Positions 17,612-27,171 of a stretch of 64,000 nucleotides of DNA are shown one piece after another. A program made the position numbers and the translations under genes. Below the pieces are notes generated by a model that saw only the letters and a list, made by a program, of their open reading frames with translations, searched no databases and had not been told where the DNA came from. The stretch is from positions 1,860,001-1,924,000 of the forward strand of contig NZ_CP009526.1 of NCBI RefSeq assembly GCF_000969985.1. The letters run 5' to 3'. The stretch is from Methanosarcina barkeri str. Wiesmoor. Lineage in GTDB: Archaea > Halobacteriota > Methanosarcinia > Methanosarcinales > Methanosarcinaceae. How positions within the stretch are numbered: the stretch's first letter is position 1; each line of letters starts with the position of its first letter.

Positions 17612-17626
17612 TGCCTGGAATGTGAA

Positions 17627-17950
<324 letters not shown>

Positions 17951-18068
17951 TTAGTCTATAGTATATACAGTTTTTCTCTAGATAAGATGGATATTATTTA
18001 AATAAGACGTTCAGTCAGGCAGTATTTTCCTGACCCTACATATTAAATAAATCTGATTCAGATTGAGT

Positions 18069-19364
18069 TTAAATATCGACGTTGACCACATCAAGATCTT
18101 CCACAAGCGCAGGAATCCCTAAAAGTCCGCTCAGGTTCGGGTTTGTCCTGCCCTCATCTCCGGAAACGAGCTCTTTTACGTACAGCCCGCCTTCGCAGTT
18201 TACTGTTATGTAAGCGTAACCTTCGTCTGTCAGTTCGTCGAGCTTGATGCTGTGCACATGTCTTTTCCTGACAAGGTCAGCCCGCCTGTGAACTACTCTC
18301 CTTGGAGTCTGTTGTGAGATCTCTATGCCATTCAAAGCCTCAAGGCTGGATTTAAGCTTTTCCTCCGAAACAGGCTCTTTAAATGTAACTTTAAGCTTAT
18401 AAGTTTTATCCGCCTTTGAGCTTTTCAAAGTCTCAATCATATCCTTTCCAGTGAAGGAAAACTCTCTTACCTCAACTTTTCCGGCAGCTTTCTCGTTAAT
18501 ATTTCGCATAAGCTCTTCAAGGTCTGTGCTTCGCTTTACAGGAGATTTTGCTTCTACTACAAAAGGCCTGCCGCTTCCCAACATCAGGGCATCGATATCT
18601 TCCCTGCCAGAGCCGTGAAAAGCCGTATCAACGGCCTGGAAAGCTTCAACTACAGGCCCTTTTATAAGCTCATCTACGGATTCCTGATACTGTTTCCCTG
18701 TAAAATTACAGCTCTCACATCCTTTGCCCTTGCATTTTCTGCAAGGCCAGCGCGTCTGGGGAATTCCCCTGATAAGTTTGCGGTAGCGCCCTAGAATATA
18801 TACCGAGCGGAGCTGGAGATCAAGCTTGTTTTTTGCGAGGTCAAGGGTAATTGTAATATCAGGGGTTTCGAAATCCACATCTTTCTGGACTTTTTCGGCT
18901 ATCCGCTTGCCAACTTCCCTGTTCAGCTCGGTCTTTAGCTGTTCAGCGTATGCAGTTCCGGCCTCAGCCCAAAGCATCTCCTCGTTTTCACTCAGAAGCC
19001 CGCTGACCTTTGTGCCTACAAGAATGGTAGAATATTCTAGCCCTTCAAGGGCTTTTACAGCTTCATCGGCCCATTCATCCAGCTTTTTAAACTGATTAAG
19101 GCAGACCCAGCACTGTTCGTCTTCACCCTCTATTCCAAGAGCCTTTCTTGCAAATACACTGCAAGGAGCAAGTTCTTTGAGAAGGGAATCATCGTTTTCA
19201 GCTTTATAAATACGATCCCCTTCAAGGACAAGGGCGAGTTTCAAGGCCTGCCCACGTTCTCTGTTGCTCAGGCCTGTGGATAATTTTGCAAACTGACGGC
19301 CCAGACAGTGATCACATATCGGGCCTTCATGCAGAATCTTTTTTGAAATTTCGAGTACATCCAT
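18069..19364 (-). CDS. pus10: tRNA pseudouridine(54/55) synthase Pus10
   Basis: This 431-residue enzyme has the N-terminal zinc-binding THUMP-like part with ICDHCLGRQFAKLSTG and CWVCLNQF cysteine pairs. A further CRKCKGKGCESC cluster lies mid-protein. The catalytic domain shows GSGREDIDALMLGSGRPFVV, in which the aspartate is the nucleophile, and the C-terminal VNCEGGLYVKELVSGDEGRT. It converts U54 and U55 of tRNA to pseudouridine in archaea. Its neighbour TrmY methylates the pseudouridine at 54, so the two make the m1-pseudouridine at that position. Confidence 0.95.
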   Translation of the reverse strand: MDVLEISKKILHEGPICDHCLGRQFAKLSTGLSNRERGQALKLALVLEGDRIYKAENDDSLLKELAPCSVFARKALGIEGEDEQCWVCLNQFKKLDEWADEAVKALEGLEYSTILVGTKVSGLLSENEEMLWAEAGTAYAEQLKTELNREVGKRIAEKVQKDVDFETPDITITLDLAKNKLDLQLRSVYILGRYRKLIRGIPQTRWPCRKCKGKGCESCNFTGKQYQESVDELIKGPVVEAFQAVDTAFHGSGREDIDALMLGSGRPFVVEAKSPVKRSTDLEELMRNINEKAAGKVEVREFSFTGKDMIETLKSSKADKTYKLKVTFKEPVSEEKLKSSLEALNGIEISQQTPRRVVHRRADLVRKRHVHSIKLDELTDEGYAYITVNCEGGLYVKELVSGDEGRTNPNLSGLLGIPALVEDLDVVNVDI

Positions 19365-19513
19365 TTTCTTTCACTTTCTTAAGCTCTTTGTTCGGGAAAT
19401 AGACCTGGGAATGAGTGATAAACTTAAGGGATAAGTAAAGGGATAAAAGCTTCTGATCATCTCTTAATGCTTCTGGTCGTCACTTATCTGGCCATCACTT
19501 AATATGTTACCAC

Positions 19514-20149
19514 TCAATCTTCGACCCTGCTGTCAGCTTCTCCGGGAAACTCTCCCCTTTCAGCCTCAGCCCTGTCCAGTTCATTGTGTATAAGGGTTAT
19601 GCAGTGATTAGAATGGAGGGAAAGAGGACCTACCGAGATAATTTTCGCCCCTGCCTTAAGGAGCTGTGCTTCCTCTTCTTCAGTAACTCCTAAATGGTCT
19701 CCAAGGATGAAGACCGGATCGCGGATTTCATTTGCAATTGCTCTGATATCCTCTCCATCTTCTCTCAGGTAGAGCAGAGTGCGGCCCTCGAATTTTGAGA
19801 GCAGGGAATCTAGATCTCCTCGGCGAATCCAGACACCTGGAGTGGAACGGATATCCTGTTCGTTTGCGTTCTTCTGAAGGGCTTTTTGGATAAGTGAACC
19901 ACTGCTCCGCTCGTCCGGGTTAAGGTATCTCAGGTGCAGTCCTTCAAACCTTATGATTTTTCCGGGATCAGGTTCTCCCAGAAGGAGCAGGTGTACATTT
20001 ACGTCCCTGCGCATTCCGAAAGAGAGAAAAAGGGCAGAACTCACGCAACGGCAAAGGATATCCATTCTTCCCGCAGAACCTGGAAGATCATTTAATGTAA
20101 AGTCGCCGCTTGTATATGCTTTATGCCCTATAATAACGATATCGCGCAT
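19514..20149 (-). CDS. trmY: tRNA (pseudouridine54-N1)-methyltransferase TrmY
   Basis: This ~211-residue SPOUT-family enzyme has a trefoil-knot SAM site near the end: DPVFILGDHLGVTEEEEA and ISVGPLSLHSNHCITLIHNE. The N-terminus MRDIVIIGHKAYTSGDFTLN is typical of TrmY. It adds a methyl to N1 of pseudouridine 54 in tRNA. The substrate nucleotide is made by Pus10, encoded next on the same strand. ATG at 20149 is preferred; a GTG two codons earlier (20155) is also possible. Confidence 0.93.
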   Translation of the reverse strand: MRDIVIIGHKAYTSGDFTLNDLPGSAGRMDILCRCVSSALFLSFGMRRDVNVHLLLLGEPDPGKIIRFEGLHLRYLNPDERSSGSLIQKALQKNANEQDIRSTPGVWIRRGDLDSLLSKFEGRTLLYLREDGEDIRAIANEIRDPVFILGDHLGVTEEEEAQLLKAGAKIISVGPLSLHSNHCITLIHNELDRAEAERGEFPGEADSRVED

Positions 20150-20204
20150 GGGCACTATATTTACGCAAGAGGTATAAAAGATGTACGTAAACTTTTTTGG
20201 GAAA

Positions 20205-20290
20205 AAGGTTTGTCAAAAAAACTTTTTCCAAAAAAGTTTTATCAAAAATATTTTTTCCAAAAAAGTTTTATCAAAAAACCTTGTTAGAAA
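20205..20290. repeat. Tandem ~31-bp AT-rich repeat
   Basis: Repeats of ttttccaaaaaagttttatc recur two to three times between trmY and the phosphoesterase gene. Arms of aaaaacttttt type could form hairpins in transcripts of either strand. Confidence 0.6.
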
Positions 20291-20427
20291 AAAAGCTTAC
20301 AAAAAATACATGGCAAGATCTTTTTGAATAATTATGAATAATAAGACTTCTACAAACAAGCGTGAGTAATAAGACCCTTACTGATAGTTATGAATAACAG
20401 GATTATGAATAACAGGACCTGATAAGA

Positions 20428-21087
20428 ATGAAGATACTGGCTATTTCTGACCCCCATGGAGATTATTCGAAGATAGCGGAAATGATTGAAAAGGCAGGGG
20501 ATTTTGACCTTGTAGTCATTGTTGGGGACATTACCAATTTTGGGCCCGATGAGAAGGTTGAAGAATTGATGGAAATGTTTGACAAACCTGTACTTGCGAT
20601 CCCAGGAAATTGCGACTATAAGAGCATCTTAAAAGCCCTTGACGCTTCTAAGGCTACTAACTTGCACGGAAAAGCCGAACAGATAGGAAATATCAGGTTT
20701 ATAGGTCTGGGAGGCTCAAATCCCACCCCTTTCAATTCGCCCTTTGAGTTATCCGAAGAAGAAATTGAAAATGTCCTTGAAGGAATGGTCTGCTCTGCCG
20801 AAAATGACAAAGATTGCGGCACCATAGTACTTCTGACACATGCCCCGCCTTACGGTGCAAGGGATGAACTTCCTTTAGGACACGTGGGCAGCAAGGCTAT
20901 CCAGAAATACCTTGACCGGGTTGACCTTATCGTCTGCGGGCACATCCATGAGGCAAAAGGTCTGGAGCAGGTTGGAAAGACTGTAGTGGTAAACCCTGGT
21001 GAAGCCTGTAAAGGTTCTTGCACACTGATAACTCTCGGAGAAAAGGAGGAAAACAAACCTATTGAGGTTGAATTTATAGAGGTGTAA
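20428..21087 (+). CDS. Calcineurin-like metallophosphoesterase
   Basis: This 219-residue protein has the metal ligands of the superfamily: SDPHGDY near the start, VGDITNFGP, IPGNCD, LLTHAPPYG and CGHIHEAKG. It hydrolyses an unknown phosphodiester or phosphomonoester in the cytoplasm. Its size and motifs suit the small archaeal YfcE/MJ0936-like group. It stands alone and the substrate cannot be told. Confidence 0.92.
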   Translation: MKILAISDPHGDYSKIAEMIEKAGDFDLVVIVGDITNFGPDEKVEELMEMFDKPVLAIPGNCDYKSILKALDASKATNLHGKAEQIGNIRFIGLGGSNPTPFNSPFELSEEEIENVLEGMVCSAENDKDCGTIVLLTHAPPYGARDELPLGHVGSKAIQKYLDRVDLIVCGHIHEAKGLEQVGKTVVVNPGEACKGSCTLITLGEKEENKPIEVEFIEV

Positions 21088-21801
21088 AATAACAAAATTC
21101 AATAACGCCCAAACCTCAAGTTCTAATCAGCTTCAGTCAGGTTTGGAAAATTTTCCCAGGTATATCAGGTGTAGCAGTTGCCTGAAAGAATATTACACAG
21201 GCTTAATACACTCTGAACCTTTTCCTATTTTCAGGGACTAAATTCATTACCTGGAAAATCCATACTGTATAATTATATTTTATTTTGGTTCACTCTGTTT
21301 ACTTTACCTTAAGGAAAAATCCATTTTGCTAACCCACAATTATTCATTTGCCTTTGTTGAGTTGCCTTCATTGACTTGCTTTCGTTGAGTTGTCTTCGTT
21401 GAGTTGTCTTCGTTGAGTTGTCTTCGTTAAGTTGCCTTCATTGACTTTACCTTCATTGAGTTGCTTTCGTTGAGTTGTCTTCGTTGACTTACCTTCGTTG
21501 AGTTGTCTTCGTTGAGTTGTCTTCGTTGACTTGCTTTCGTTATATACTTGTATAAAAAAAGCTGATGTTTGATTAAAAGCGCTTTGAGAGACGGAAATAA
21601 AAGGATTAAATGGTAGATATCGGAGCAAATGGGCAAATAGAATACTTAAATAAGTCTTAGAAATATTAATAGAGATTTAATAGAAACATTATTCGAAGTT
21701 TCTTGGAACTTGACTCTGGATTTTATAAACCGAAAAATTGTAGAGGTTGAGCTACGGACGTCATAGAGGAGTTTGGTTTTGATCCGGTTTTTCTGGATTT
21801 C
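21088..21801. other. Intergenic gap with large short-period repeat block
   Basis: Over 700 bp. From ~21343 to 21540 it is built from 15-bp units around gttgagttgtcttc with variants (cttcattgac, tttcgttgag), about 13 in all. The overlapping minus-strand frames that encode Thr/Gln/Arg-Gln-Leu runs are artefacts. The rest is AT-rich leader before the MgtC-like gene. Confidence 0.65.
21343..21540. repeat. ~15-bp tandem repeat block (gttgagttgtcttc)
   Basis: About 13 imperfect copies in a row, with alternating gag and gac triplets. The composition differs sharply from neighbouring DNA. Confidence 0.85.
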
Positions 21802-23034
21802 ATGACAAAACTTGCTATAGCCTTTTTGATAGGGATAATGGTAGGTATAGAAAGGGAACATAGAGGCACTGAACATGAAATTTTTGCCGGGGTGAGAACC
21901 TACAGCATAACCTGTATAACAGGTATGTTAGCTGCTTTCGTAAGTGAGTCAAAAGGGCCGGGTTTTGTCTATGTAGCTGCGCTCTTTTTCGGAGCAATCT
22001 GCTGCATAATCACCTATTCCAAGATATTCCTCTTTAAACGGATAGGAGTCACTAGTCCTATCAGTCTTTTTTTCATTTTCGTTATGGGAGTACTTGTTGG
22101 CTATGATTATGGCCTGTTTGCTATTATTTCTTCAATAGTTGTGGCTTTTCTTCTAATCCAGAAACAGCCTCTTCACCAGTTTGCAGGAAACCTGACTAAG
22201 GATGAACTCTATAATGCCGTACAGTTTCTGGCCGTGACTTTTATACTGTATCCAGTGGTGCCGGATAGGGAGTTTTACGGAGTTATAAATTTCAGGTCTG
22301 CAATACTTATTGTAATTCTTGTTTCTCTTATCAGTTTTTTAAGTTATGTGCTCCTGAGAAAGTTCGGCACAAAGCGGGGAATCTGTTATTCAGGCTTTGT
22401 AGGAGGCTTTGTGAACAGTGAGGCAACAACAGCCGCGCTTGCAGGTATCTCAAAACGAGTGGATGAAATGGCTGATCCTGTGCTTACCGGAATCCTGCTC
22501 TGTAATATTTCCATGCTCATCCGGAATCTTGTATTAGCCCTGATTGTTGACCCGACTGGCCAGACAACTCTTCGTATGCTTCCTCCCCAGGCAGTGGTCA
22601 TCCTTGCTTCCGTAGCAATAGTTCTCAGGTATGACAAAAAATTCTGTCCAGTAGATGGAGGAGAACTTAAAATTGAATCCCCTTTCTCACTTGGACAGGC
22701 GTTTAAATTCGGCTTTGCTTTTACCGTCATTCTGATAGTAGGAAGCTTTGCCTATAAAGTCGCAGGAACTGCCGGCATTTACGTCACTGCCCTCGGCGCT
22801 CTTGTTAGCAGTTCGGGAGTGATTGTTTCGGTAACCTTACTTGCAGTAAGTGGAAATATTTCTTATGCAACCGCGGCGAACACTGCAGTGCTTGCAAGCC
22901 TGATTAGCACGATTAACAAGATCCTGCTTTCGAAAATCTCCGGTTCTCCCAACCTTTTTGCTCTTGCAAAGAGGACTTTCGGGATAATTACAGTTTTAGG
23001 GATCCTTGCTTTACTTTTATGGAACTTAGTGTGA
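21802..23034 (+). CDS. MgtC/SapB-DUF4010 membrane protein
   Basis: This 410-residue integral membrane protein has about 11-12 helices. The N-terminal third is MgtC-like (LAIAFLIGIMVGIEREHRG, then FAGVRTYSITCITGMLAAFV). The C-terminal part is DUF4010, with GFVGGFVNSEATTAALAGIS and LGALVSSSGVIVSVTLLAVS. Its function is unknown; MgtC relatives affect ion or membrane homeostasis. The frame stays open upstream to 21748, with a gaggag at 21766 and residues EEFGFDPVFLDF before the ATG. The true start may therefore be earlier, but no ATG, GTG or TTG is present there. Confidence 0.88.
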   Translation: MTKLAIAFLIGIMVGIEREHRGTEHEIFAGVRTYSITCITGMLAAFVSESKGPGFVYVAALFFGAICCIITYSKIFLFKRIGVTSPISLFFIFVMGVLVGYDYGLFAIISSIVVAFLLIQKQPLHQFAGNLTKDELYNAVQFLAVTFILYPVVPDREFYGVINFRSAILIVILVSLISFLSYVLLRKFGTKRGICYSGFVGGFVNSEATTAALAGISKRVDEMADPVLTGILLCNISMLIRNLVLALIVDPTGQTTLRMLPPQAVVILASVAIVLRYDKKFCPVDGGELKIESPFSLGQAFKFGFAFTVILIVGSFAYKVAGTAGIYVTALGALVSSSGVIVSVTLLAVSGNISYATAANTAVLASLISTINKILLSKISGSPNLFALAKRTFGIITVLGILALLLWNLV

Positions 23035-23197
23035 ACAGGGTCTGACATGGATTTCTGCTTACATTATAATCTGTTATTGTCTCTCAGGTCTTACTATTGT
23101 CTCATACCTAATTTTTAGGGCTCACAATTAAGCTAAGGAACTTTAGTATGAGTACTTACTAAGAACATAATAATTTGAAAAAAGTAAAATGTAGCCT

Positions 23198-23670
23198 ACT
23201 TTCCGCACTATTTTTTTTACACATAATATTTTTCGTATTTTTCTCCTCTCAATCTCAGTGCTTTAATTAATTGTTTCCTCATCTAATGCATTGGTTTCAA
23301 AGTATGTCCGAAATGGATTTTTGAAAACCACGGACGGTGCTCAGTAAACCCTAAAACGTTAAGGAACATTGCCTTAAGAACAACAGTAGAATGAGAGATG
23401 TTGTGACCACTTCTTTTCTTGAGGAGGAGAGCGTCAATCATATCTGAAATACCAAGTTCGTCAAATACGCCAGCAGTAAGGCCATTATGACCAAAATGAA
23501 TTGCCTGAAATACCAAGTTCATTAAATACGCCAGCAATAAAGCCATAATGGCAGGATGAGTTGTGGATTCAGAGCTAGGAGAGAGTCATCAAGGTAAAAG
23601 GAGAGGAGGTTTATAAAAAATAATTGGAGGATTCAAAAATAGAAAATGCGGAAATTTTGCTGCGGAAAGT
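23198..23670 (-). mobile_element. Internally deleted IS1634-like element
   Basis: Perfect 10-bp ends ACTTTCCGCA (23198-23207) and TGCGGAAAGT (23661-23670) enclose 473 bp. Inside is an N-terminal transposase fragment on the minus strand (listed separately). The catalytic part is missing, so this is a deletion derivative that could only move in trans. A ~65-bp tandem duplication (gaaataccaagttc) lies at about 23447-23560. Confidence 0.7.
23283..23546 (-). pseudogene. IS1634-like transposase N-terminal fragment
   Basis: The frame reads GHNGLTAGVFDELGISDMID, ISHSTVVLKAMFLNVLGFTE and ends PWFSKIHFGH. It corresponds to the DUF4277-like N-terminus of IS1634-family transposases also seen at 37353-37598. 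The DDE domain is gone. The start is obscured by an internal duplication of the first ~20 codons. Confidence 0.7.
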
Positions 23671-24043
23671 GCGATGTAGTATTAAAAATATGTACTAAAA
23701 AGTAAAATGGGCTTTAAAAACTCATCAAAAAGTAAAAAGTATTTTGAAAAGTGAAAACTGAAGGTGGAAAATACATTTATAAGTATGGACTATCTTAAAA
23801 AAGAATAATAAGATTTGAAATTCCCTTAAAAAATACTGTATACTATAATAATAAGAAGTACTGAGCCCTCAAAAAGTCAATAAAGGTTAAATTAAGATTA
23901 AACAAAAACTAATAGAGGTTAATAAGGGTCAATAAAATCTAAATGGTTAAGCTTCAAATTGAATATTAGCTTAAAATTATATAAGATTTTGACTTGATCT
24001 GTTGATTTCCTAAATTTCACAATCGCAAGATGTGAGGAATAAT
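23671..24043. other. AT-rich gap before lipoprotein gene
   Basis: About 370 bp with no gene. It is mostly A-rich (aaaaagtaaaat-type runs). A tgagga Shine-Dalgarno at 24033-24038 serves the next gene. Confidence 0.5.
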
Positions 24044-24610
24044 ATGAAAACAAAAATAATTGTGCTGCTTCTTATATTCGGCGTCGTTTTACTTTCAGGA
24101 TGCACAGGGAATGAACAGCCCTCAACAGAAGAAAATGCAACCCCTGAAGAAACCGTAACTCCTGTGGAAAATACAACTGTTGTAGATACACCGGAAGAAA
24201 ATGTAACCCCTGAAGAAAATGTAACCTCGGAAGAAAACGTAACTTCGGGAGACAATGTAACTTCGGAAGACAATGTAACTTCGGAAGACGATGTAACTTC
24301 GGAAGGCAATGGAAGACTCAATATCTCAACTTCTGAAATTAAGCAAACTCCCTATATGTTAAGACTGATCAATAACAGAGTAAGTTCCTCAAGTCTTGAA
24401 ATAAAAAAGGGAGAATCAGCTTCTTGGATAAATATGGAAGACAGCCCAAAAAGGATCCTTACCCTCGTAAGTGAAGAAAAGCTCTTTGAGAATACAAGAC
24501 TTGCGTACAAACGTGCTTTTACATATACCTTCAACGAGACCGGAGACTACCACTTCAATGTTGTCGGCCAGTCCAGAATGAATGTCACCGTTAGTGTTGA
24601 TGAACCCTGA
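24044..24610 (+). CDS. Lipoprotein with Thr/Glu-Asn repeat linker and cupredoxin-like domain
   Basis: The start ATG at 24044 follows tgagga. A signal peptide ends in the lipobox LLSGC, so it should be anchored to the outer face of the membrane. A linker of ENVTPEENVTSEENVTS-type repeats follows (about residues 28-90), rich in N-x-T sequons. The C-terminal ~90 residues resemble the cupredoxin fold (SSSLEIKKGESASWINMED, YTFNETGDYHFNVVG). The His/Cys/Met copper ligands of true blue-copper proteins are not seen. A paralog lies ~0.5 kb downstream; both precede trm1. Confidence 0.8.
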   Translation: MKTKIIVLLLIFGVVLLSGCTGNEQPSTEENATPEETVTPVENTTVVDTPEENVTPEENVTSEENVTSGDNVTSEDNVTSEDDVTSEGNGRLNISTSEIKQTPYMLRLINNRVSSSSLEIKKGESASWINMEDSPKRILTLVSEEKLFENTRLAYKRAFTYTFNETGDYHFNVVGQSRMNVTVSVDEP

Positions 24611-25052
24611 GAAATAGTTTCTAAAAATTGAATAGTCGAAAGTTCAGGGAATATCAGGCTTGATGAATGTTCTAACTATTTGCAGGAAAGGCCAATAAAT
24701 TTTGGCCGATAATATTTCCTGGCAACCTATTTTTCAAATTTTTAATAAGGGTTTTTCTGGACAAACGTATATCTTAATTTGCTTTTTCTTAAGTATGCAT
24801 GGCATTTTCTAAGGCTTTCTAAGACCTTTAGAGTTACATTTTCAAACAATATGCAAAGTAACACTAAAATTAGTTTCTTATTATTAGTTCTTGTTATATG
24901 ATCTGGATCAGTGCTTATCATCCGAAATTCATACATTTGCTTCAAAAATAACTCCGACTTAAAGGACTGTTCTAAGAAAGCATTATTATTTATAAATGGC
25001 TTATATTAAATTGGGAATACAAAAGGTGTAGATTAGCATAAGGGGAAGGGGA
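24611..25052. other. Gap between the two lipoprotein genes
   Basis: No gene is supported. The right end has ttatattaaatt near 25000 as a TATA-like box and an aggggaagggga Shine-Dalgarno next to the TTG start of the second lipoprotein. Confidence 0.5.
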
Positions 25053-25709
25053 TTGGCAACAAAAAAAATAATTTTACTCCTGATAGCCCTGTCAGTAATA
25101 ATATCAGGCTGCTTGAGCTCGGAAGAGGAGAAGAAGAATGGGGAAGAAGACCGGGAGGCAGGCGGCAGTTCAGGAGGCTCGCAAAGACAAAGAGAAGTAA
25201 GAACACCTGTAGGAATGCAGGAAGAAACGTGGACTCCAGAAGAGACGGAAACTGAAGGGGAAACGTGGACAACGGAAAAAACGGAAACACAGGAAGAGTT
25301 TGAAACACCGGCAGAAATGGGAACACAGGTAGAATTGGACACTCTAGAAAAAGCAGAAATTTCTGGAATACCTAATAAGCCCGAGATGGAGCAAACAGAA
25401 GTCTGGAATGGGAAAGGGGGGCAAAATGGAGCCATCCAGCCTGGCGGAACCGTACCGACGTCACACCTTGTGAGGCTTAAGAATTATCTTATGGTTCCTT
25501 CAAGCCTGAAAATTAATATCGGAGATACGGTTGTTTGGAGAAATTACCAGGAGTCCAGTGTTCTTACCCTGACCAGCCAGGAGCACCTTTTCGAGGATAA
25601 AAGGCTCGCATATGGAAATGCTCTGGAGTATACGTTCAATGAGCCAGGAAGCTACAATTTCAGTGCAAAAGGATATCCGAAAATGCAGACGACCATCACT
25701 GTAAAATAA
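25053..25709 (+). CDS. Lipoprotein with charged linker and cupredoxin-like domain (paralog)
   Basis: A TTG start follows a strong aggggaagggga. The signal peptide IILLLIALSVIISGC has a lipobox with Cys at about residue 20. A long Glu/Thr/Gly-rich linker (EEEKKNGEEDREAGGSSGGS, then TWTPEETETEG-type repeats) precedes a domain with SSLKINIGDTVVWRNYQESS and YTFNEPGSYNFSAKGYPKMQ. This domain aligns closely with that of the upstream paralog (LFEDKRLAYGNALEYTFNEP against LFENTRLAYKRAFTYTFNET). The copper ligands are absent, so the fold is probably structural or binds something else. It lies 24 bp before trm1. Confidence 0.82.
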   Translation: MATKKIILLLIALSVIISGCLSSEEEKKNGEEDREAGGSSGGSQRQREVRTPVGMQEETWTPEETETEGETWTTEKTETQEEFETPAEMGTQVELDTLEKAEISGIPNKPEMEQTEVWNGKGGQNGAIQPGGTVPTSHLVRLKNYLMVPSSLKINIGDTVVWRNYQESSVLTLTSQEHLFEDKRLAYGNALEYTFNEPGSYNFSAKGYPKMQTTITVK

Positions 25710-25733
25710 GATCCCAAAGTATAGCAGTTTCAA

Positions 25734-26900
25734 ATGATATATAAAACTATAGTCGAAGGCACAACAAAGGTTTCAGTTCCGGTACCGCCTCCGGATGCAA
25801 CCTTCCCTCCCTCGGCAGCTCCGGTTTTTTACAATCCGGAGATGGAGCTTAACCGCGATATTAATGTTGCAGCTACGGCTGCATTTGTGGAAAGGCTTCT
25901 TGCGAAAAAAGAGCTTCTCAGGGAAGAAGTCCGTTATGTGGACGCTTTTTCAGCGTCAGGGATAAGAGGGCTTCGGATTGCAGGCGAAGTAGGGATCCAT
26001 GCGACTATGAATGACTGGAGTCCTGAAGCTTTTGAACTTATAAAGGAAAATAGCAAAATTAACGGTCTTGAAGAAAATACCCTGGCTACCCGCAAGAGTG
26101 CAAATGTACTGCTTCACGAGCAAAAATACCATATTGTGGACATTGACCCTTTTGGCACTCCTGCGCCCTTCCTGGACGCAGCATCGGCCTCGGTCAGGGG
26201 TATGCTGTCGGTTACAGCAACGGATACGGCTCCCTTATGCGGGGCCCACCTGAAAGCCGGGATACGGAAATATGCATCTGTACCTCTTAACACGGAATAT
26301 CACAGTGAAATGGGACTTCGAGTTCTCCTGGGAGCCTGTGCCAGAGAGCTTGCAAAGCATGAAAAAGGAATGTTGCCCTTGCTTTCCCATGTGACGCGCC
26401 ACTATGTTCGCACATATCTCGAGGTTCTTCCTGGAACAAAACAGACTGACCGAACTCTAAAGTCAATGGGCTTTAGCATTCATTGTCCAAAATGCGGGTT
26501 TCGAGGGCCTGTATACGGACTTGCAGTACATATCGAAAAAGAATGCCCTGTTTGTGGGTCTTTCACACAAATTGCAGGCCCTCTATGGCTTGGGCCATTC
26601 AGGGAACAGGCATTCTGTGATGAGGTTATTTCCGAACTTGAAATGCATCCTCTAAACACAAAGGATAAAGCAAAAAAAATAATTACTTTCTGCAGGGACG
26701 AACTCGATATACCGATGTTCTATGACCAGCATGTGATCTGTAAAGAACTTGGAGCTTCTGCAACCGGAATAGAAATCTTGATAGAGGCCCTTAAGGCCCA
26801 CGGATTTGAAGCATCAAGGACTCATTTCAGCGGTACTTCATTCAGAACCGATGCGCCTATTACAGAAATTAAGGAAATAATCAGGGCACTTTCATGGTGA
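25734..26900 (+). CDS. trm1: tRNA (guanine26-N2)-dimethyltransferase
   Basis: This 388-residue enzyme has FYNPEMELNRDINVAATAAF at the N-terminus and SAM site YVDAFSASGIRGLRIAGEVG. It also shows the catalytic DIDPFGTPAPFLDAA and a C-terminal zinc-binding region (HCPKCGFRGPVYG...CPVCGSF). It dimethylates guanosine 26 of tRNA. It follows the lipoprotein genes by a short gap but is functionally unrelated to them. Confidence 0.95.
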   Translation: MIYKTIVEGTTKVSVPVPPPDATFPPSAAPVFYNPEMELNRDINVAATAAFVERLLAKKELLREEVRYVDAFSASGIRGLRIAGEVGIHATMNDWSPEAFELIKENSKINGLEENTLATRKSANVLLHEQKYHIVDIDPFGTPAPFLDAASASVRGMLSVTATDTAPLCGAHLKAGIRKYASVPLNTEYHSEMGLRVLLGACARELAKHEKGMLPLLSHVTRHYVRTYLEVLPGTKQTDRTLKSMGFSIHCPKCGFRGPVYGLAVHIEKECPVCGSFTQIAGPLWLGPFREQAFCDEVISELEMHPLNTKDKAKKIITFCRDELDIPMFYDQHVICKELGASATGIEILIEALKAHGFEASRTHFSGTSFRTDAPITEIKEIIRALSW

Positions 26901-26950
26901 GTTCCTCAGATAAAAATGAAATTCAGAGGTAAAAGTAAAGATTAGGGATT

Positions 26951-27107
26951 GGCTCGGTATTATATAAAAATATAAATCACTAAAAATCCCAGTATTACAT
27001 AAACCACTAAAAAATCCCAGTATTATATAAACCACTATATAAATCACTAAAATTCTCAGTATTATATAAACCACTAAAAAATCCCAGTATTATATAAACC
27101 ATTGAAG
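26951..27107. repeat. Tandem ~28-bp AT repeat, about five imperfect copies
   Basis: Units around atcccagtattatataaacc and actaaaa recur between trm1 and the next gene. No coding function is seen. Confidence 0.8.
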
Positions 27108-27171
27108 GATACTTAAAGTGCTTTGACTCAGATCCAGAAGTAACCCGCTAGAGAAATTCCAATGTGATATT

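Larger units (their letters stand above)
17006..17626. other. Intergenic gap between rpl21e and rpoF
   Basis: About 620 bp with no ORF supported. A near-perfect palindrome CCTGATC-tg-GATCAGG lies at 17218-17233. Degenerate repeats around ataataaattatcata fill 17280-17410, and a hairpin follows rpl21e (listed separately). The size suggests that rpoF has its own promoter here. Confidence 0.55.

Noticed and set aside
21368-21636. Minus-strand ORFs rich in Thr/Gln/Leu/Asn-Glu repeats
   Set aside because: Translation of the 15-bp repeat block in two frames.
24010-24321. Minus-strand ORF with Ser-Ser-Glu-Val-Thr repeats
   Set aside because: Antisense of the lipoprotein linker; the plus strand has the signal peptide, lipobox and Shine-Dalgarno.
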